The position numbers were made by a program, and so were the translations under genes. A DNA stretch of 64,000 bases. Origin: Agrobacterium tumefaciens (GTDB lineage Bacteria > Pseudomonadota > Alphaproteobacteria > Rhizobiales > Rhizobiaceae). The stretch is taken from assembly GCF_005221325.1 (NCBI RefSeq), contig NZ_CP039889.1:1686501-1750500 (forward strand). The letters run 5' to 3'. Below the pieces are notes generated by a model. That model had not been told where the DNA came from. It made no database searches and saw only the letters and a program-made list of their open reading frames with translations. Below, piece after piece: positions 8,635 through 17,676 of the stretch; positions within the stretch are counted from its first letter, which is position 1; every line of letters starts with the position of its first letter.

Positions 8635-9530
8635 TGGCAGATTTCGACTGGCTGTTTTTGATCGAAGTGCTGGTTGGCGGCTTGCTTTCGGGCGTTATGT
8701 ATTCGCTCGTCGCCATCGGTTTCGTGCTGATCTACAAGACCTCGGGCGTTCTCAACTTCGCTCAAGGTGCGATGTTGCTGTTTGCCGCGCTGACCTTTGT
8801 CAGCCTGCTTGAACGCAACGTTCCCTTCGCGCTCGCACTCGTCCTCACATTCGCCGTTATGGTGCTGATTGGTCTCGTCATCGAGCGCACGGTGCTGCGG
8901 CCATTGACCAACAAGCCGCCGATCACCCTTTTCATGGCGACGCTTGGGCTCTCCTATATCATCGAAGGGGCAGCACAGCTCCTCTGGGGCACGCAGGTCC
9001 ACGGTCTGGAGCTGGGGATCGAGGATGTTCCCTTCGATATCGGCGGCGTGTTCATCAGCCAGTTCGATCTGTTTGCGGCCGCTGTTGCCGGTCTGATGGT
9101 AGCGGCGCTGTCAGCTTTCTTCCGCTACACCCGGATTGGGCTGGCATTTCGCGCCGTAGCGGATGATCAATTCGCCGCCCTTGCGGTTGGGCTCAAACTG
9201 CCCTGGATCTGGGCAACCGTCTGGGCGGCCGCCGGTGTCGTGGCGCTGGTTGCCGGTCTGCTGTGGGGCGCGCGGCTCGGCGTGCAGTTCTCACTGTCGC
9301 TGGTCGTGCTCAAAGCGCTGCCCGTCCTCGTCCTTGGCGGTTTCGATTCCATTCTGGGAGCGATCGTCGGCGGTCTTTTGATCGGTGCGACGGAGAAACT
9401 CGCGGAAGTCTATATCGGCGAATATTTCGGCGGCGGCATCGAGAGCTGGATCGCCTATGTCGTAGCACTTGCCTTCCTGCTCATCCGCCCGTCCGGCCTG
9501 TTCGGGCAGAAGCTTGTGGAAAGGGTCTGA
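8634..9530 (+). CDS. LIV-type ABC permease (LivH-like)
   Basis: A 298-residue inner-membrane permease with about eight hydrophobic helices. It shows the LivH pattern: S-G-V-M-Y-S-L-V-A-I-G near the N-terminus and G-G-F-D-S-I-L-G-A-I-V-G-G at about 237-249. Start and preceding stop overlap by one base (TGATG). It forms the channel with the following LivM-like subunit. Confidence 0.88.
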   Translation: MADFDWLFLIEVLVGGLLSGVMYSLVAIGFVLIYKTSGVLNFAQGAMLLFAALTFVSLLERNVPFALALVLTFAVMVLIGLVIERTVLRPLTNKPPITLFMATLGLSYIIEGAAQLLWGTQVHGLELGIEDVPFDIGGVFISQFDLFAAAVAGLMVAALSAFFRYTRIGLAFRAVADDQFAALAVGLKLPWIWATVWAAAGVVALVAGLLWGARLGVQFSLSLVVLKALPVLVLGGFDSILGAIVGGLLIGATEKLAEVYIGEYFGGGIESWIAYVVALAFLLIRPSGLFGQKLVERV

Positions 9531-9531
9531 T

Positions 9532-10575
9532 ATGGCTGTCGTTACCACAGATCTTCATCCCACATGGTTTTTCAATCGTCAGCTGGCGCCGATTGCCATC
9601 GTAGCGGGCGCCTACCTTGTTGTTCCCTTTATCGGCTCAACCTATCTGTTCGAAGCAATCCTCCTGCCGTTCCTGGCGCTCAGCCTTGCCGGGGTCGGCC
9701 TTAACCTGCTTACCGGCTACGCCGGTCAAGTTTCGCTTGGAAGTGCCGCCTTCATGGCGGTCGGGGCTTTCGCTGCTTACAATTTCAATCTGCGTGTCGA
9801 TGGCCTGCCGCTCATCGTCAGCATTCTGCTGGCTGGCCTGTCGGCGGCGGTGATCGGTATCGTCTTTGGCCTGCCGAGCCTTAGATTAAAAGGCTTCTAT
9901 CTCGCGGTATCGACGCTTGCCGCGCAGTTTTTCGTGCAGTGGACGCTTACCAAATTCAGCTGGTTTTCGAACGATTCCGCCTCCGGGGTCATCGATGCAC
10001 CGCCTTTGACGCTTGCCGGCATCGAGTTTACCGGCCCGGTCGGCCGCTACCTCTTTGCTCTTACGGTCGTTGTCGTCCTGACGTTTCTTGCCCACCGGCT
10101 GACGACCTCGCAGACCGGCCGCAACTTCATCGCCGTGCGGGACAACGAGACGGCAGCGCGTATCATCGGGGTGCCCGTGTTGAGGACCAAACTGCTCGCT
10201 TTTGCGATTTCCTCCTTCATCATCGCGGTGGCGGGAGTTCTGTGGGCTTTCGCCTATCTCAGAACCGTGGAGCCGGCCGGCTTTAACCTCGACCGCTCCT
10301 TCCAGATCCTTTTTATCATCATCATTGGCGGGCTTGCCTCGACGCGAGGCGCCTTCTTCGGCGCCGCGCTGATCGTCGTCTTCCCGCTGCTGCTGTCGCG
10401 GCTGGGTTCGTTCCTGCTCGGTGATCTCTTTGATTCCGGCGTGCTCGAGATGAGCCAGCGCATCGTGCTCGGCGCCCTGATCATTCTGTTTCTGATCCTC
10501 GAACCGGACGGGCTCTCCTCGCTCTGGGACAAGATCCGAAGGCGGCTCGGCTCCGCTGTCGGCAGACAAGCCTGA
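9532..10575 (+). CDS. LIV-type ABC permease (LivM-like)
   Basis: A 347-residue permease with about ten membrane segments. LivM features visible are G-L-N-L-L-T-G-Y-A-G-Q-V-S-L-G and the cytoplasmic coupling segment with A-V-R-D-N-E-T-A-A-R-I-I-G-V. The ATG at 9532, two bases after the LivH-like stop, is preferred over longer in-frame starts, which would overlap livH heavily. It completes the membrane domain of the importer in the sulfone operon. Confidence 0.88.
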   Translation: MAVVTTDLHPTWFFNRQLAPIAIVAGAYLVVPFIGSTYLFEAILLPFLALSLAGVGLNLLTGYAGQVSLGSAAFMAVGAFAAYNFNLRVDGLPLIVSILLAGLSAAVIGIVFGLPSLRLKGFYLAVSTLAAQFFVQWTLTKFSWFSNDSASGVIDAPPLTLAGIEFTGPVGRYLFALTVVVVLTFLAHRLTTSQTGRNFIAVRDNETAARIIGVPVLRTKLLAFAISSFIIAVAGVLWAFAYLRTVEPAGFNLDRSFQILFIIIIGGLASTRGAFFGAALIVVFPLLLSRLGSFLLGDLFDSGVLEMSQRIVLGALIILFLILEPDGLSSLWDKIRRRLGSAVGRQA

Positions 10576-10671
10576 CCAATACCGGGGCGCAAGCTCCGCA
10601 AGCACCAGACGCATTGCTTCTTCAACCTGATCCGGTCGCAGCACCGGACAATACCCGGAGTGTATCCAGAC

Positions 10672-12006
10672 ATGACCATGTTTGCGAAACTGAAATCCGC
10701 TGTCTTCGCGGCAGGCCTTGCCGTCTCGGCCGCCGTACCGGCTGCCCATGCGGACGAACAATATTTCCCCCTGCAGAGCTACCGCGTCGGGCCTTATGCG
10801 GCCGGCGGCACGGGGTTCTTCGGCGGCTTCATCGACTATCTCAATCTTATCAATACGCGCGACGGCGGCGTGAACGGCGTCAAGCTCACCTGGTCCGAAG
10901 CGGAAACGCAGTACGAGGTGGAGCGCGGCGTCGAAGCCTATGAGCGCCTCAAGAGCAATCCGAATATTGCCGCCTGGAACCCGCTTTCCGTCGGTATCGC
11001 CTATGCCATGATCGACCGCATCACCCAGGACAAGGCGCCGCTGATCACCATCAACCACGGCCGCACCGACTCCACCGACGGCCGCGTCTTCCCCTATGTC
11101 TTTCCGCTGCTGCTCAATCCCTACAGCGAGACTTCGGGCATCGTGAACTATATCGCCTCCAAGCTGGGCGGATCCGACAAGCTCAAGGGTAAGAAGATCG
11201 TCGTGCTCTATCACGGCTCGCCCTATGGCAAGGAGACGATCCCGATCTATGAGCTGCTGTCGAAGCAATATGGTTTCGAACTGCAGCAGATCGAAGTGCC
11301 GCATCCCGGCAACGAGCAGCAGGCGCAATGGCTGACGATCCGCCGTGCCAAGCCGGATTATGTCGTGCTGCGCGGCTGGGGCGTGATGAATCCGGTCGCA
11401 CTCAAGACGGCGGCCAAGACCGGCTTCCCGGTCGACCACATCATCGGCAATGTCTGGTCGAACTCCGAGGAGGATGCCATCCCTGCGGGCGATGCAGCCA
11501 AGGGCTATACCGCGATTACCACGCAAGCCTCGGGCGCGGAATATCCAGTCGTCCAGGAGATCGTGAAGACGCTTTACGATAACGGCAAGGGCAACCTTGA
11601 AGACAAGAAGCGCATCGGCTCGGTCTACCACAATCTCGGCATCGTCAATGGCATCCTGAATGTGGAAGCCATCCGCATCGCGCAGGAAAAGTTCGGACAT
11701 CGCACCTTGACCGGTGATGAGGTTCGCTGGGGTTTCGAGCATCTGCAGCTTGACCCGGCGCGCGTCGAAGCCCTGGGCGCCAAGGGCCTGTTCCATTCCA
11801 TCAACGTCACCTGGGACAACCATGAGGGCAATGGCTACGTGACCTTCCAGCAGTGGGACGGCAAGAAATGGAATGTCGTCTCCGATTGGATCGCGCCGGA
11901 CTGGGCGCTGCTGAGGCCGATTATCGAAAAGTCCTCGGAAGCCTATGCGAAGGAAAAGGGCATCAAGCTGCGCACCGCCGAAGATGCACAGACAGTGACG
12001 AATTGA
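10672..12006 (+). CDS. LIV-type periplasmic binding protein of the sulfone operon
   Basis: A 444-residue exported binding protein: signal peptide with cleavage after Ala-His-Ala, then a type-I periplasmic-binding fold (Peripla_BP_6-like). The ATG at 10672 has GGAG 11 bp upstream. The mature chain of about 420 residues has no Cys and only two Met, far below normal. It is abundant-protein-like, and this fits synthesis during sulfur starvation. Lying between SfnG and SfnB, it probably binds a sulfone, sulfonate or similar organosulfur ligand; this is inference. A strong hairpin follows its stop codon. Confidence 0.85.
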   Translation: MTMFAKLKSAVFAAGLAVSAAVPAAHADEQYFPLQSYRVGPYAAGGTGFFGGFIDYLNLINTRDGGVNGVKLTWSEAETQYEVERGVEAYERLKSNPNIAAWNPLSVGIAYAMIDRITQDKAPLITINHGRTDSTDGRVFPYVFPLLLNPYSETSGIVNYIASKLGGSDKLKGKKIVVLYHGSPYGKETIPIYELLSKQYGFELQQIEVPHPGNEQQAQWLTIRRAKPDYVVLRGWGVMNPVALKTAAKTGFPVDHIIGNVWSNSEEDAIPAGDAAKGYTAITTQASGAEYPVVQEIVKTLYDNGKGNLEDKKRIGSVYHNLGIVNGILNVEAIRIAQEKFGHRTLTGDEVRWGFEHLQLDPARVEALGAKGLFHSINVTWDNHEGNGYVTFQQWDGKKWNVVSDWIAPDWALLRPIIEKSSEAYAKEKGIKLRTAEDAQTVTN

Positions 12007-12016
12007 GCCAATGGCC

Positions 12017-12051
12017 GGGCATTGGCGGGACCCGGATCCCCGCCGATGCCC
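12017..12051 (+). other. Intercistronic hairpin after the LIV-type binding-protein gene
   Basis: GGGCATTGGCGGG (12017-12029) pairs with CCCGCCGATGCCC (12039-12051) across a 9-nt loop: a 13-bp stem with one wobble pair. No T run follows. It is probably an mRNA-stabilising or partial-termination structure that keeps binding-protein mRNA in excess over the downstream ATPase mRNA. Confidence 0.6.
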
Positions 12052-12088
12052 CGGCTCTACCACAAAACCAAACCGAGATCGGTGGACC

Positions 12089-12883
12089 ATGGCTGAAAAA
12101 GACGTTCTCCTGAAAGTGGACGGCATCAAAGCGACCTATAATGCTGCGATCACGGCGCTTCACGGTGTCAGCTTCACATTGCGCCGTGGTGAGATTCTCG
12201 CACTGCTGGGCGCCAACGGCGCTGGCAAGACGACGACGCTCAAGGCAATTTCGAACCTGCTGCCGGCCGAGCGCGGCGAGATCACCGAAGGCGCCATTCT
12301 CTACGAGGGTCGTGATGTTACCACGGCATCGCCGGCAGAACTGGTGCGCGCCGGCCTCGTGCAGGTCCTTGAGGGCCGGCATTGCTTCCGAAATCTGACC
12401 ATCGAGGAAAATCTCGTTTCCGGCGGTATTGGACGCAGCGGCTCGCGCGCCGAGATCACCGCCGATCTGGAGAAAGTCTACACGATTTTTCCCCGGCTGA
12501 AGGAAAAGCGCCGTGCATTGGCCGGCCTTACCTCGGGCGGTGAGCAACAAATGACGGCGATCGGCCGTGCGCTGATGTCACGACCAAAGCTTCTTGTGCT
12601 CGACGAGCCGTCCATGGGGCTGGCGCCGATCGTCGTGCAGGATATTTTCCGGACGCTGCGGCGGCTGAATGCCGAAAGCGGTCTTTCCATTCTCGTTGCC
12701 GAACAGAATTCAGCGATCGCCCTGCGTTATGCCGACCGTGCGACCGTGCTCGAAAACGGCGCTGCCGTGCTTTCGGGAGATGCTGCCGAGTTGCGCAGGC
12801 GAGACGACGTCAAGGCCTTTTATCTCGGCCACAAATCCACGCCGGCGCCCACAACCGCCGCAACAAGCCTCCCCCCGGCCTGA
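12089..12883 (+). CDS. LIV-type ABC transporter ATP-binding protein (LivF-like)
   Basis: A 264-residue ATPase with Walker A GANGAGKTT at 41-49, signature T-S-G-G-E-Q-Q-M and Walker B LLVLDEP. LivF-type features include V-L-E-G-R-H-C-F. The ATG at 12089 is chosen because the upstream in-frame extension runs through the hairpin. It is the second ATPase of the importer, giving a complete G-H-M-binding protein-F set. Confidence 0.88.
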   Translation: MAEKDVLLKVDGIKATYNAAITALHGVSFTLRRGEILALLGANGAGKTTTLKAISNLLPAERGEITEGAILYEGRDVTTASPAELVRAGLVQVLEGRHCFRNLTIEENLVSGGIGRSGSRAEITADLEKVYTIFPRLKEKRRALAGLTSGGEQQMTAIGRALMSRPKLLVLDEPSMGLAPIVVQDIFRTLRRLNAESGLSILVAEQNSAIALRYADRATVLENGAAVLSGDAAELRRRDDVKAFYLGHKSTPAPTTAATSLPPA

Positions 12884-12915
12884 TCGGCCGCCATCATCAA
12901 CCAGGAGAAACCATC

Positions 12916-14163
12916 ATGACGCTTTCACAGGTCAATACCGAAAACGCCGTCAAGGCTGTGCCGGCGGTTCCTCGCCCGGCCGAGTCTGCCCATATTATCA
13001 AGGACGACGCTGAGGCAATTACCGTTGCCCGCCGGCTCGCGGCCGAATTTGTCAAGGACTCGGCCAAACGCGACCGTGAGCGCATTTGGCCCGTTGCCGA
13101 ACTCGATGCATTTTCGCAAAGCGGCTTGTGGTCCATCAACGTGCCAAAAGCCTTCGGCGGGCCGGAGGTTTCCTACGCCACGCTCGCAAAGGTCATCGAG
13201 ATCATATCAGCGGCAGATTCCTCGATTGGCCAGATCGCTCAGAATCATCTGGGCGTCGTTGCTGCGATCCGAACCGTATCGGATGCCGCCCAGCAGAAGC
13301 TTCTGTTCGCTGAAGTGCTGAAGGGCACCCGTTTCGGTAACGCTTTTTCGGAATTCGGCTCCAAACGGGCAGTCGATTTCGAAACGCGCTTCACCGATGC
13401 CGGCGACCATGTCGTCGTCAACGGGCGCAAATTCTATTCTTCCGGCGCGCTGCTTGCACATCTGGTGCCGATCGTCGCACTCGATGATGAAGGGCGGGCC
13501 TGGTATGCGATTGCCGAACGCGATGCGCCGGGCCTCACCGTCATCGATGACTGGTCCTCGTTCGGGCAGCGCACGACACTCTCGGGCACCGTGCTGCTCG
13601 ATGATGTCAAAGTGCCGAAGACCCATCTTGTGCCGGGTTACAAGGGCTATGAAGTGCCGACCGCCGATGGTGCGATCTTCCAGATCATCCAGGTTGCCGT
13701 GGACACCGGTATCGCGCAGGCCGCCATTGACGAGACCGTCGCCTTCGTGCGCACCAAGAGCCGCGCCTGGGTGGATAGCGGCCAGGATCACGCCTGGGAA
13801 GATCCCTATACGATCCAGGCTATCGGAGACCTGACACTGCGTCTGCATGCCGCCCAAGCGCTTCTGGAGAAAGCCGGTTATGCTATCGATCGTGCTATAG
13901 CCAATCCCAACGCCGACACCGTGGCTGAGGCACAGATCGTCACGGCTGAGGCCAAGATCCTGTCGACCGAAATCGCAATTGCGGCGACCAACAAATTGTT
14001 CGAACTCGCAGGCACTCGCTCAACGCTTGCCGAACACAATCTTGATCGCCACTGGCGCAATGCGCGCACCCATACGCTGCATGACCCTGTTCGCTGGAAA
14101 TATGCCATTCTCGGAAAGTACTTTCTGAATGGGGAAAAGCCTCCGCTTCATGCCTGGAGTTGA
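12916..14163 (+). CDS. sfnB: SfnB-family acyl-CoA-dehydrogenase-like oxidoreductase (copy 1)
   Basis: A 415-residue flavoprotein of the SfnB sulfur-acquisition family, acyl-CoA dehydrogenase fold. Conserved features seen: S-Q-S-G-L-W near residue 72, N-A-F-S-E-F, V-N-G-x-K-F-Y-S-S-G, D-D-W-S-S-F-G-Q-R-T-T and the C-terminal R-H-W-R-N-A-R-T-H-T-L-H-D-P. SfnB is genetically linked to growth on dimethylsulfone, but its reaction is not firmly known. This protein contains no Cys and no Met except the initiator. It ends the sulfone operon, preceded by an AGGAG ribosome-binding site and followed by a hairpin. Two paralogues lie at 36316 and 37595. Confidence 0.88.
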   Translation: MTLSQVNTENAVKAVPAVPRPAESAHIIKDDAEAITVARRLAAEFVKDSAKRDRERIWPVAELDAFSQSGLWSINVPKAFGGPEVSYATLAKVIEIISAADSSIGQIAQNHLGVVAAIRTVSDAAQQKLLFAEVLKGTRFGNAFSEFGSKRAVDFETRFTDAGDHVVVNGRKFYSSGALLAHLVPIVALDDEGRAWYAIAERDAPGLTVIDDWSSFGQRTTLSGTVLLDDVKVPKTHLVPGYKGYEVPTADGAIFQIIQVAVDTGIAQAAIDETVAFVRTKSRAWVDSGQDHAWEDPYTIQAIGDLTLRLHAAQALLEKAGYAIDRAIANPNADTVAEAQIVTAEAKILSTEIAIAATNKLFELAGTRSTLAEHNLDRHWRNARTHTLHDPVRWKYAILGKYFLNGEKPPLHAWS

Positions 14164-14174
14164 CGGCCCGAAGG

Positions 14175-14202
14175 GGCCTCCCATGTTTGCGCGTGGGAGG
14201 CC
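14175..14202. terminator. Hairpin between convergent sfnB and lacI-type genes
   Basis: GGCCTCCCA (14175-14183) and TGGGAGGCC (14194-14202) form a perfect 9-bp stem with a 10-nt loop, directly after the sfnB stop and before the end of the convergent LacI gene. There is no long T run on either side, so it is a weak or bidirectional terminator. Confidence 0.5.
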
Positions 14203-14296
14203 GTCTGAAAGACCTTAGTACCCGCACCCGAAGCCGTCATAAATCGCTAATTTTAGGTCTTTGAGTTCGGATATCGGATGGTCCCCAATGCGGGGA

Positions 14297-15292
14297 TCAC
14301 GTCGAGCGCCGAATGACCAGCTTGCCGGGTATGGTGACGGTTTCGGGTTCAACTTTTCCCAAGATCATGGCGATGACTGCCTCGACCATTTCGTATCGCG
14401 GTTGTTCGTAGGTGGTGAGGCCGTAGGCGTGGGATCCGCCAAGCTCGTAATTGTCGAATCCGACAATCGCTATGTCCTGCGGGATCTGAAGCCCGAACTT
14501 GCCCCGGATTTCATCCATTGCCCCGAATGCGAGAATGTCGTTCTCACACATCAGAATATCCGCCCGATCTGCCGGTGCCGTTCTGGAAAGATAATCCCGT
14601 ACCGATATAGCACCGGCTTCAGCGCTGTACCTTTCAGCTGACAGCAATTCTATGTCTTTGATACCCTTTTCGGCCCAGAATTCGGTGAAGTGCTGCCGGC
14701 GGCGCAGCGCGGTTGATAGCGCCATTGCGCCGCTCATGAAGGCCGGCCGACGGTATCCTTTCTCGTAGAGGTGATCGACGATGTCCTTGAGAGCGAGTTC
14801 GGCATCGCAAACGACAGCCGGCACTCCATCGATCTGGCTGTCGCGGGCAAGCACGTACATGGGGGGCATTCCCTGCCCAAGCTTATGATCTTTCAGTGTC
14901 TCGTCGCGGAATGCGGTACCAAACAGAATGATTGCATCGACCTGGCGCTGATCGGCATGAAGCAATGCGTGGACATGATCGAAGTGGTTGTTGATGTTGA
15001 TCAACATCGCGACGAGACCGGCCGCCTGCAGTTGCTCTGTCAGCGCCTCCAGGAAAGGCAGCTTCTGGGGGTTCGCAAAATCGTCAACAAAGACGGCGAC
15101 TTGCCGCGTGGAATTTGTCGCGAGACTGCGCGCCAGAAGATTGGGGCTGTAATTCAAAGTGGCGGCGGTCTCGAGGACTTTGCGCCTGCTTTCCTCTGTG
15201 ATCGAGGCGCCGGGGGTGAAGGCTCTGATGACCGTCCATTTCGATACGCCCGCCGCTTCCGCCACTTGTTTTGCTGTCGCCCGCTTCCGCAT
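14297..15292 (-). CDS. LacI-family transcriptional regulator
   Basis: A 331-residue repressor. The N-terminal helix-turn-helix T-A-K-Q-V-A-E-A-A-G-V-S-K-W-T-V is followed by the hinge and a sugar-binding-protein-like effector domain. The start at 15292 is preferred over one 30 bp upstream because GGGAGG lies just before it and LacI regulators begin near the helix-turn-helix. It is divergent from the sugar ABC operon at 15476-20384 and likely represses it. The intergenic region has two perfect 16-bp direct repeats that could be its operators. Confidence 0.88.
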   Translation of the reverse strand: MRKRATAKQVAEAAGVSKWTVIRAFTPGASITEESRRKVLETAATLNYSPNLLARSLATNSTRQVAVFVDDFANPQKLPFLEALTEQLQAAGLVAMLININNHFDHVHALLHADQRQVDAIILFGTAFRDETLKDHKLGQGMPPMYVLARDSQIDGVPAVVCDAELALKDIVDHLYEKGYRRPAFMSGAMALSTALRRRQHFTEFWAEKGIKDIELLSAERYSAEAGAISVRDYLSRTAPADRADILMCENDILAFGAMDEIRGKFGLQIPQDIAIVGFDNYELGGSHAYGLTTYEQPRYEMVEAVIAMILGKVEPETVTIPGKLVIRRST

Positions 15293-15387
15293 TGAGCCTC
15301 CCAAGAAAAATAGAACGAACATTCCATTTTTGAGTTCCGATGAAATGGACGCTTGCTTTTAACCCATTCGTGGATATGATGCACCTG

Positions 15388-15424
15388 TTTGCACCCGGTA
15401 GCAAACTCTTTGCACCCGGTAGCA
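15388..15424. repeat. Two perfect 16-bp tandem repeats, candidate LacI operators
   Basis: TTTGCACCCGGTAGCA occurs at 15388-15403 and again at 15409-15424, a 21-bp spacing (two helical turns). Each unit has a partial dyad, TGC-N2-CCGG-N2... GCA, with the central CpG usual for LacI-family sites. A degenerate third match (TGCACC) lies at about 15380. The repeats sit 52-88 bp before the start of the binding-protein gene. Confidence 0.55.
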
Positions 15425-15475
15425 TTCATATTTTTACCCGCCTGGGGAGTGGGCGGCACAAAGAGGAGGAACACC

Positions 15476-16429
15476 ATGAAATCCATTTTGAGAAAATTCG
15501 CCTATGGCCTTCTGACCGCGGGAATTGTCGTCTCCGGCGCAGCCGCTGCCGGGGCGCAGGACCAGTTGACCATCATCGCGGTCACCCATGGTCAGGCATC
15601 CGATCCTTTCTGGTCCATCGTCAAGAACGGCATGATGCAGGCGGGCAAGGACAGCAATGTGCGCGTCGATTATCGCGCTCCTGAAACATTTGACATGGTT
15701 GCGATGGGCCAGCTCATCGACGCAGCCGCAAACCAGGCTCCGGCGGGGATCGTGATTTCCAATCCCGATCCGGACGCCCTTGGTCCGGCGATTGAAAAAG
15801 CGGTTGCTGCCGGAATTCCGGTCATATCCATGAATTCCGGTATCGCGGCCGCCGAAAAACTCGGCATCAAACTGCATGTCGGCCAGGACGAGCTGCCGGC
15901 CGGCATCAAGGTGGGGGAAAAGCTGAAATCTCTCGGCTTTAAACATGTCCTGTGCGTCAATCAGGAGGTGGGCAATGCCGCGCTCGATCAGCGTTGCGCC
16001 GGAACCGAGAAAGGGTTCGAAGGCGGCAAGGTGACGGTGTTGCCGACGACGGCGGATCCCGCCGAAATCGAGGCCAAAATCCAGGCGGCTCTGAGCGCGG
16101 ACTCATCGGTTGATGTTGTTCTCGGCCTTTCTGCTCCGTTGGTCGGTGAACGTGCCGTCGCGATCGTGGAGAAAATGGGGGCAAGCGACAAGGTCAAGGT
16201 GGCCTCCTTCGATCTGTCGGCAGGCTTCCTGACGGCGGTTGCAGATGGCAAAGCGCTGTTCGCGGTCGATCAGCAGCCCTTCCTGCAGGGGTATCTGCCG
16301 GTAACCTTTCTGGCGCTGAATGCGCGCTACGGCACCATTCCGGCAGGAAACGTCGCTTCCGGTCCGAGCTTCGTCGAGAAGGACACGGCGGCTGCGGTCA
16401 TCGAAAAATCCTCCCAGGGCATCCGCTAG
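15476..16429 (+). CDS. Sugar ABC transporter periplasmic binding protein (RbsB-like)
   Basis: A 317-residue exported protein: a signal peptide of about 27 residues, then a periplasmic-binding-4 fold with A-S-D-P-F-W-S and I-S-N-P-D-P-D-A-L-G. A strong AGGAGGA precedes the ATG at 15476. The mature chain has normal sulfur content (six Met, two Cys), unlike the binding proteins elsewhere in the window. First gene of the LacI-linked operon; probable ligand a sugar or sugar alcohol. Confidence 0.88.
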   Translation: MKSILRKFAYGLLTAGIVVSGAAAAGAQDQLTIIAVTHGQASDPFWSIVKNGMMQAGKDSNVRVDYRAPETFDMVAMGQLIDAAANQAPAGIVISNPDPDALGPAIEKAVAAGIPVISMNSGIAAAEKLGIKLHVGQDELPAGIKVGEKLKSLGFKHVLCVNQEVGNAALDQRCAGTEKGFEGGKVTVLPTTADPAEIEAKIQAALSADSSVDVVLGLSAPLVGERAVAIVEKMGASDKVKVASFDLSAGFLTAVADGKALFAVDQQPFLQGYLPVTFLALNARYGTIPAGNVASGPSFVEKDTAAAVIEKSSQGIR

Positions 16430-16438
16430 CCGGATGAA

Positions 16439-16468
16439 GCGTAGCTCCCGTGTCGACGGGAGCTACGC
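16439..16468 (+). other. 13-bp intercistronic hairpin after the RbsB-like gene
   Basis: GCGTAGCTCCCGT (16439-16451) and ACGGGAGCTACGC (16456-16468) form a perfect 13-bp stem with a GTCG loop. It lies ten bases past the binding-protein stop and before the permease gene. No T run follows. It likely protects the upstream mRNA segment from 3' decay or attenuates transcription. Confidence 0.65.
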
Positions 16469-16554
16469 CGACCGCAACCCTTGCCACCATGCGCGACCTC
16501 GGCCGTCGATGTCATTCGCGCGCAAAGACAACACATAATCCAAGGAACGAACCC

Positions 16555-17676
16555 ATGACGCTGGCCAACGAACAGAACGGGACCCCGACCCCGTCCGACG
16601 AGCGGCTCAAAAAGGTTTCGACGATGACCGCGTTGCTGCGTCGTCCGGAACTCGGCGCTGTCGCTGGACTGGTGCTCGTCACCATCTTCTTTTTCTTCAC
16701 GGCCAACCCCGCCATGTTCACGCTGGCAGGCGTGGTCAATTTCATGGCGCCTGCCGCTCAGCTAGGAATTCTCGCCATTGGCGCGGCCTTGCTGATGATC
16801 GGTGGTGAATTTGACCTGTCGATCGGATCGATGGTCGCGTTCGCTGGCCTCGTCTTCGGCACGGCGCTCGTGGTTCTCGATCTTCCGCTGAGTGTGTCCA
16901 TTCTAATTGCGCTGGGTTTCGCCGTGGTAATCGGGGTTACGAATGCGCAGCTCACGATGCGGACCGGTCTCCCTTCGTTCATCGTCACGCTTGCGTTTCT
17001 CTTCATTCTGCGCGGTCTCACTCTGGTTGGGCTCAAATGGGCAAGCGGCGGCGCAACGCAGCTTCGCGGCATGAAGGAAGCCGTCGCCGACAGCCCGCTT
17101 GCACCGTTTTTTTCCGGCGATGCGTTTCCCGGCCTGTTTTCCTGGCTCGGCAGCAGGGGCATTATCGATACCTTTCCAAATGGCGCGCCGAAAGTTCCCG
17201 GCATTCCCGTGGAGATCCTGTGGTTTGTGCTCATTGCTTTGCTCGCTACCTGGGTACTTCTGCGGACACGCTTCGGGAACTGGATTTTTGCAGCCGGCGG
17301 CGATCCGCGTGCGGCGCGTAAATCGGGTGTGCCTGTAGCGCGCGTGAAGACCACGCTGTTCATCATAACGGCCATGTGCGCCACCCTCGTTGCAATCCTG
17401 ACGGTGCTGGATGCCGGCTCAACGGATGCCCGCCGTGGGTTTCAGAAGGAATTCGAGGCCATCATCGCGGCCGTCATCGGCGGTTGCCTTCTCACAGGCG
17501 GATATGGTTCGGCGATCGGCGCATTCTTCGGCTCCGTTGTGTTCGGCATGGTGCTGATCGGGCTCACCTACACCTCAATCGATCAGGATTGGTATCTTGT
17601 GTTCCTTGGCGGCATGCTGCTGACAGCCGTGATTTTCAACAATGTGATCCGCAAACGCGTCACGGGAGAACGCTGA
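16555..17676 (+). CDS. Sugar ABC transporter permease (RbsC-like)
   Basis: A 373-residue inner-membrane permease of the RbsC/XylH family with about ten hydrophobic helices. It carries [11 protein letters not shown] after the first helices, as in RbsC. The start at 16555 (MTLANE) excludes a longer in-frame extension that would run back towards the hairpin. Its stop overlaps the next start (TGATG). Confidence 0.88.
   Translation: MTLANEQNGTPTPSDERLKKVSTMTALLRRPELGAVAGLVLVTIFFFFTANPAMFTLAGVVNFMAPAAQLGILAIGAALLMIGGEFDLSIGSMVAFAGLVFGTALVVLDLPLSVSILIALGFAVVIGVTNAQLTMRTGLPSFIVTLAFLFILRGLTLVGLKWASGGATQLRGMKEAVADSPLAPFFSGDAFPGLFSWLGSRGIIDTFPNGAPKVPGIPVEILWFVLIALLATWVLLRTRFGNWIFAAGGDPRAARKSGVPVARVKTTLFIITAMCATLVAILTVLDAGSTDARRGFQKEFEAIIAAVIGGCLLTGGYGSAIGAFFGSVVFGMVLIGLTYTSIDQDWYLVFLGGMLLTAVIFNNVIRKRVTGER

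Noticed and set aside
9886..12129. A 747-codon open frame on the minus strand
   Set aside because: It lies antisense to the LivM-like and binding-protein genes, which have clear family motifs, a signal peptide and ribosome-binding sites. The antisense product shows no family pattern; such frames are common in GC-rich DNA.
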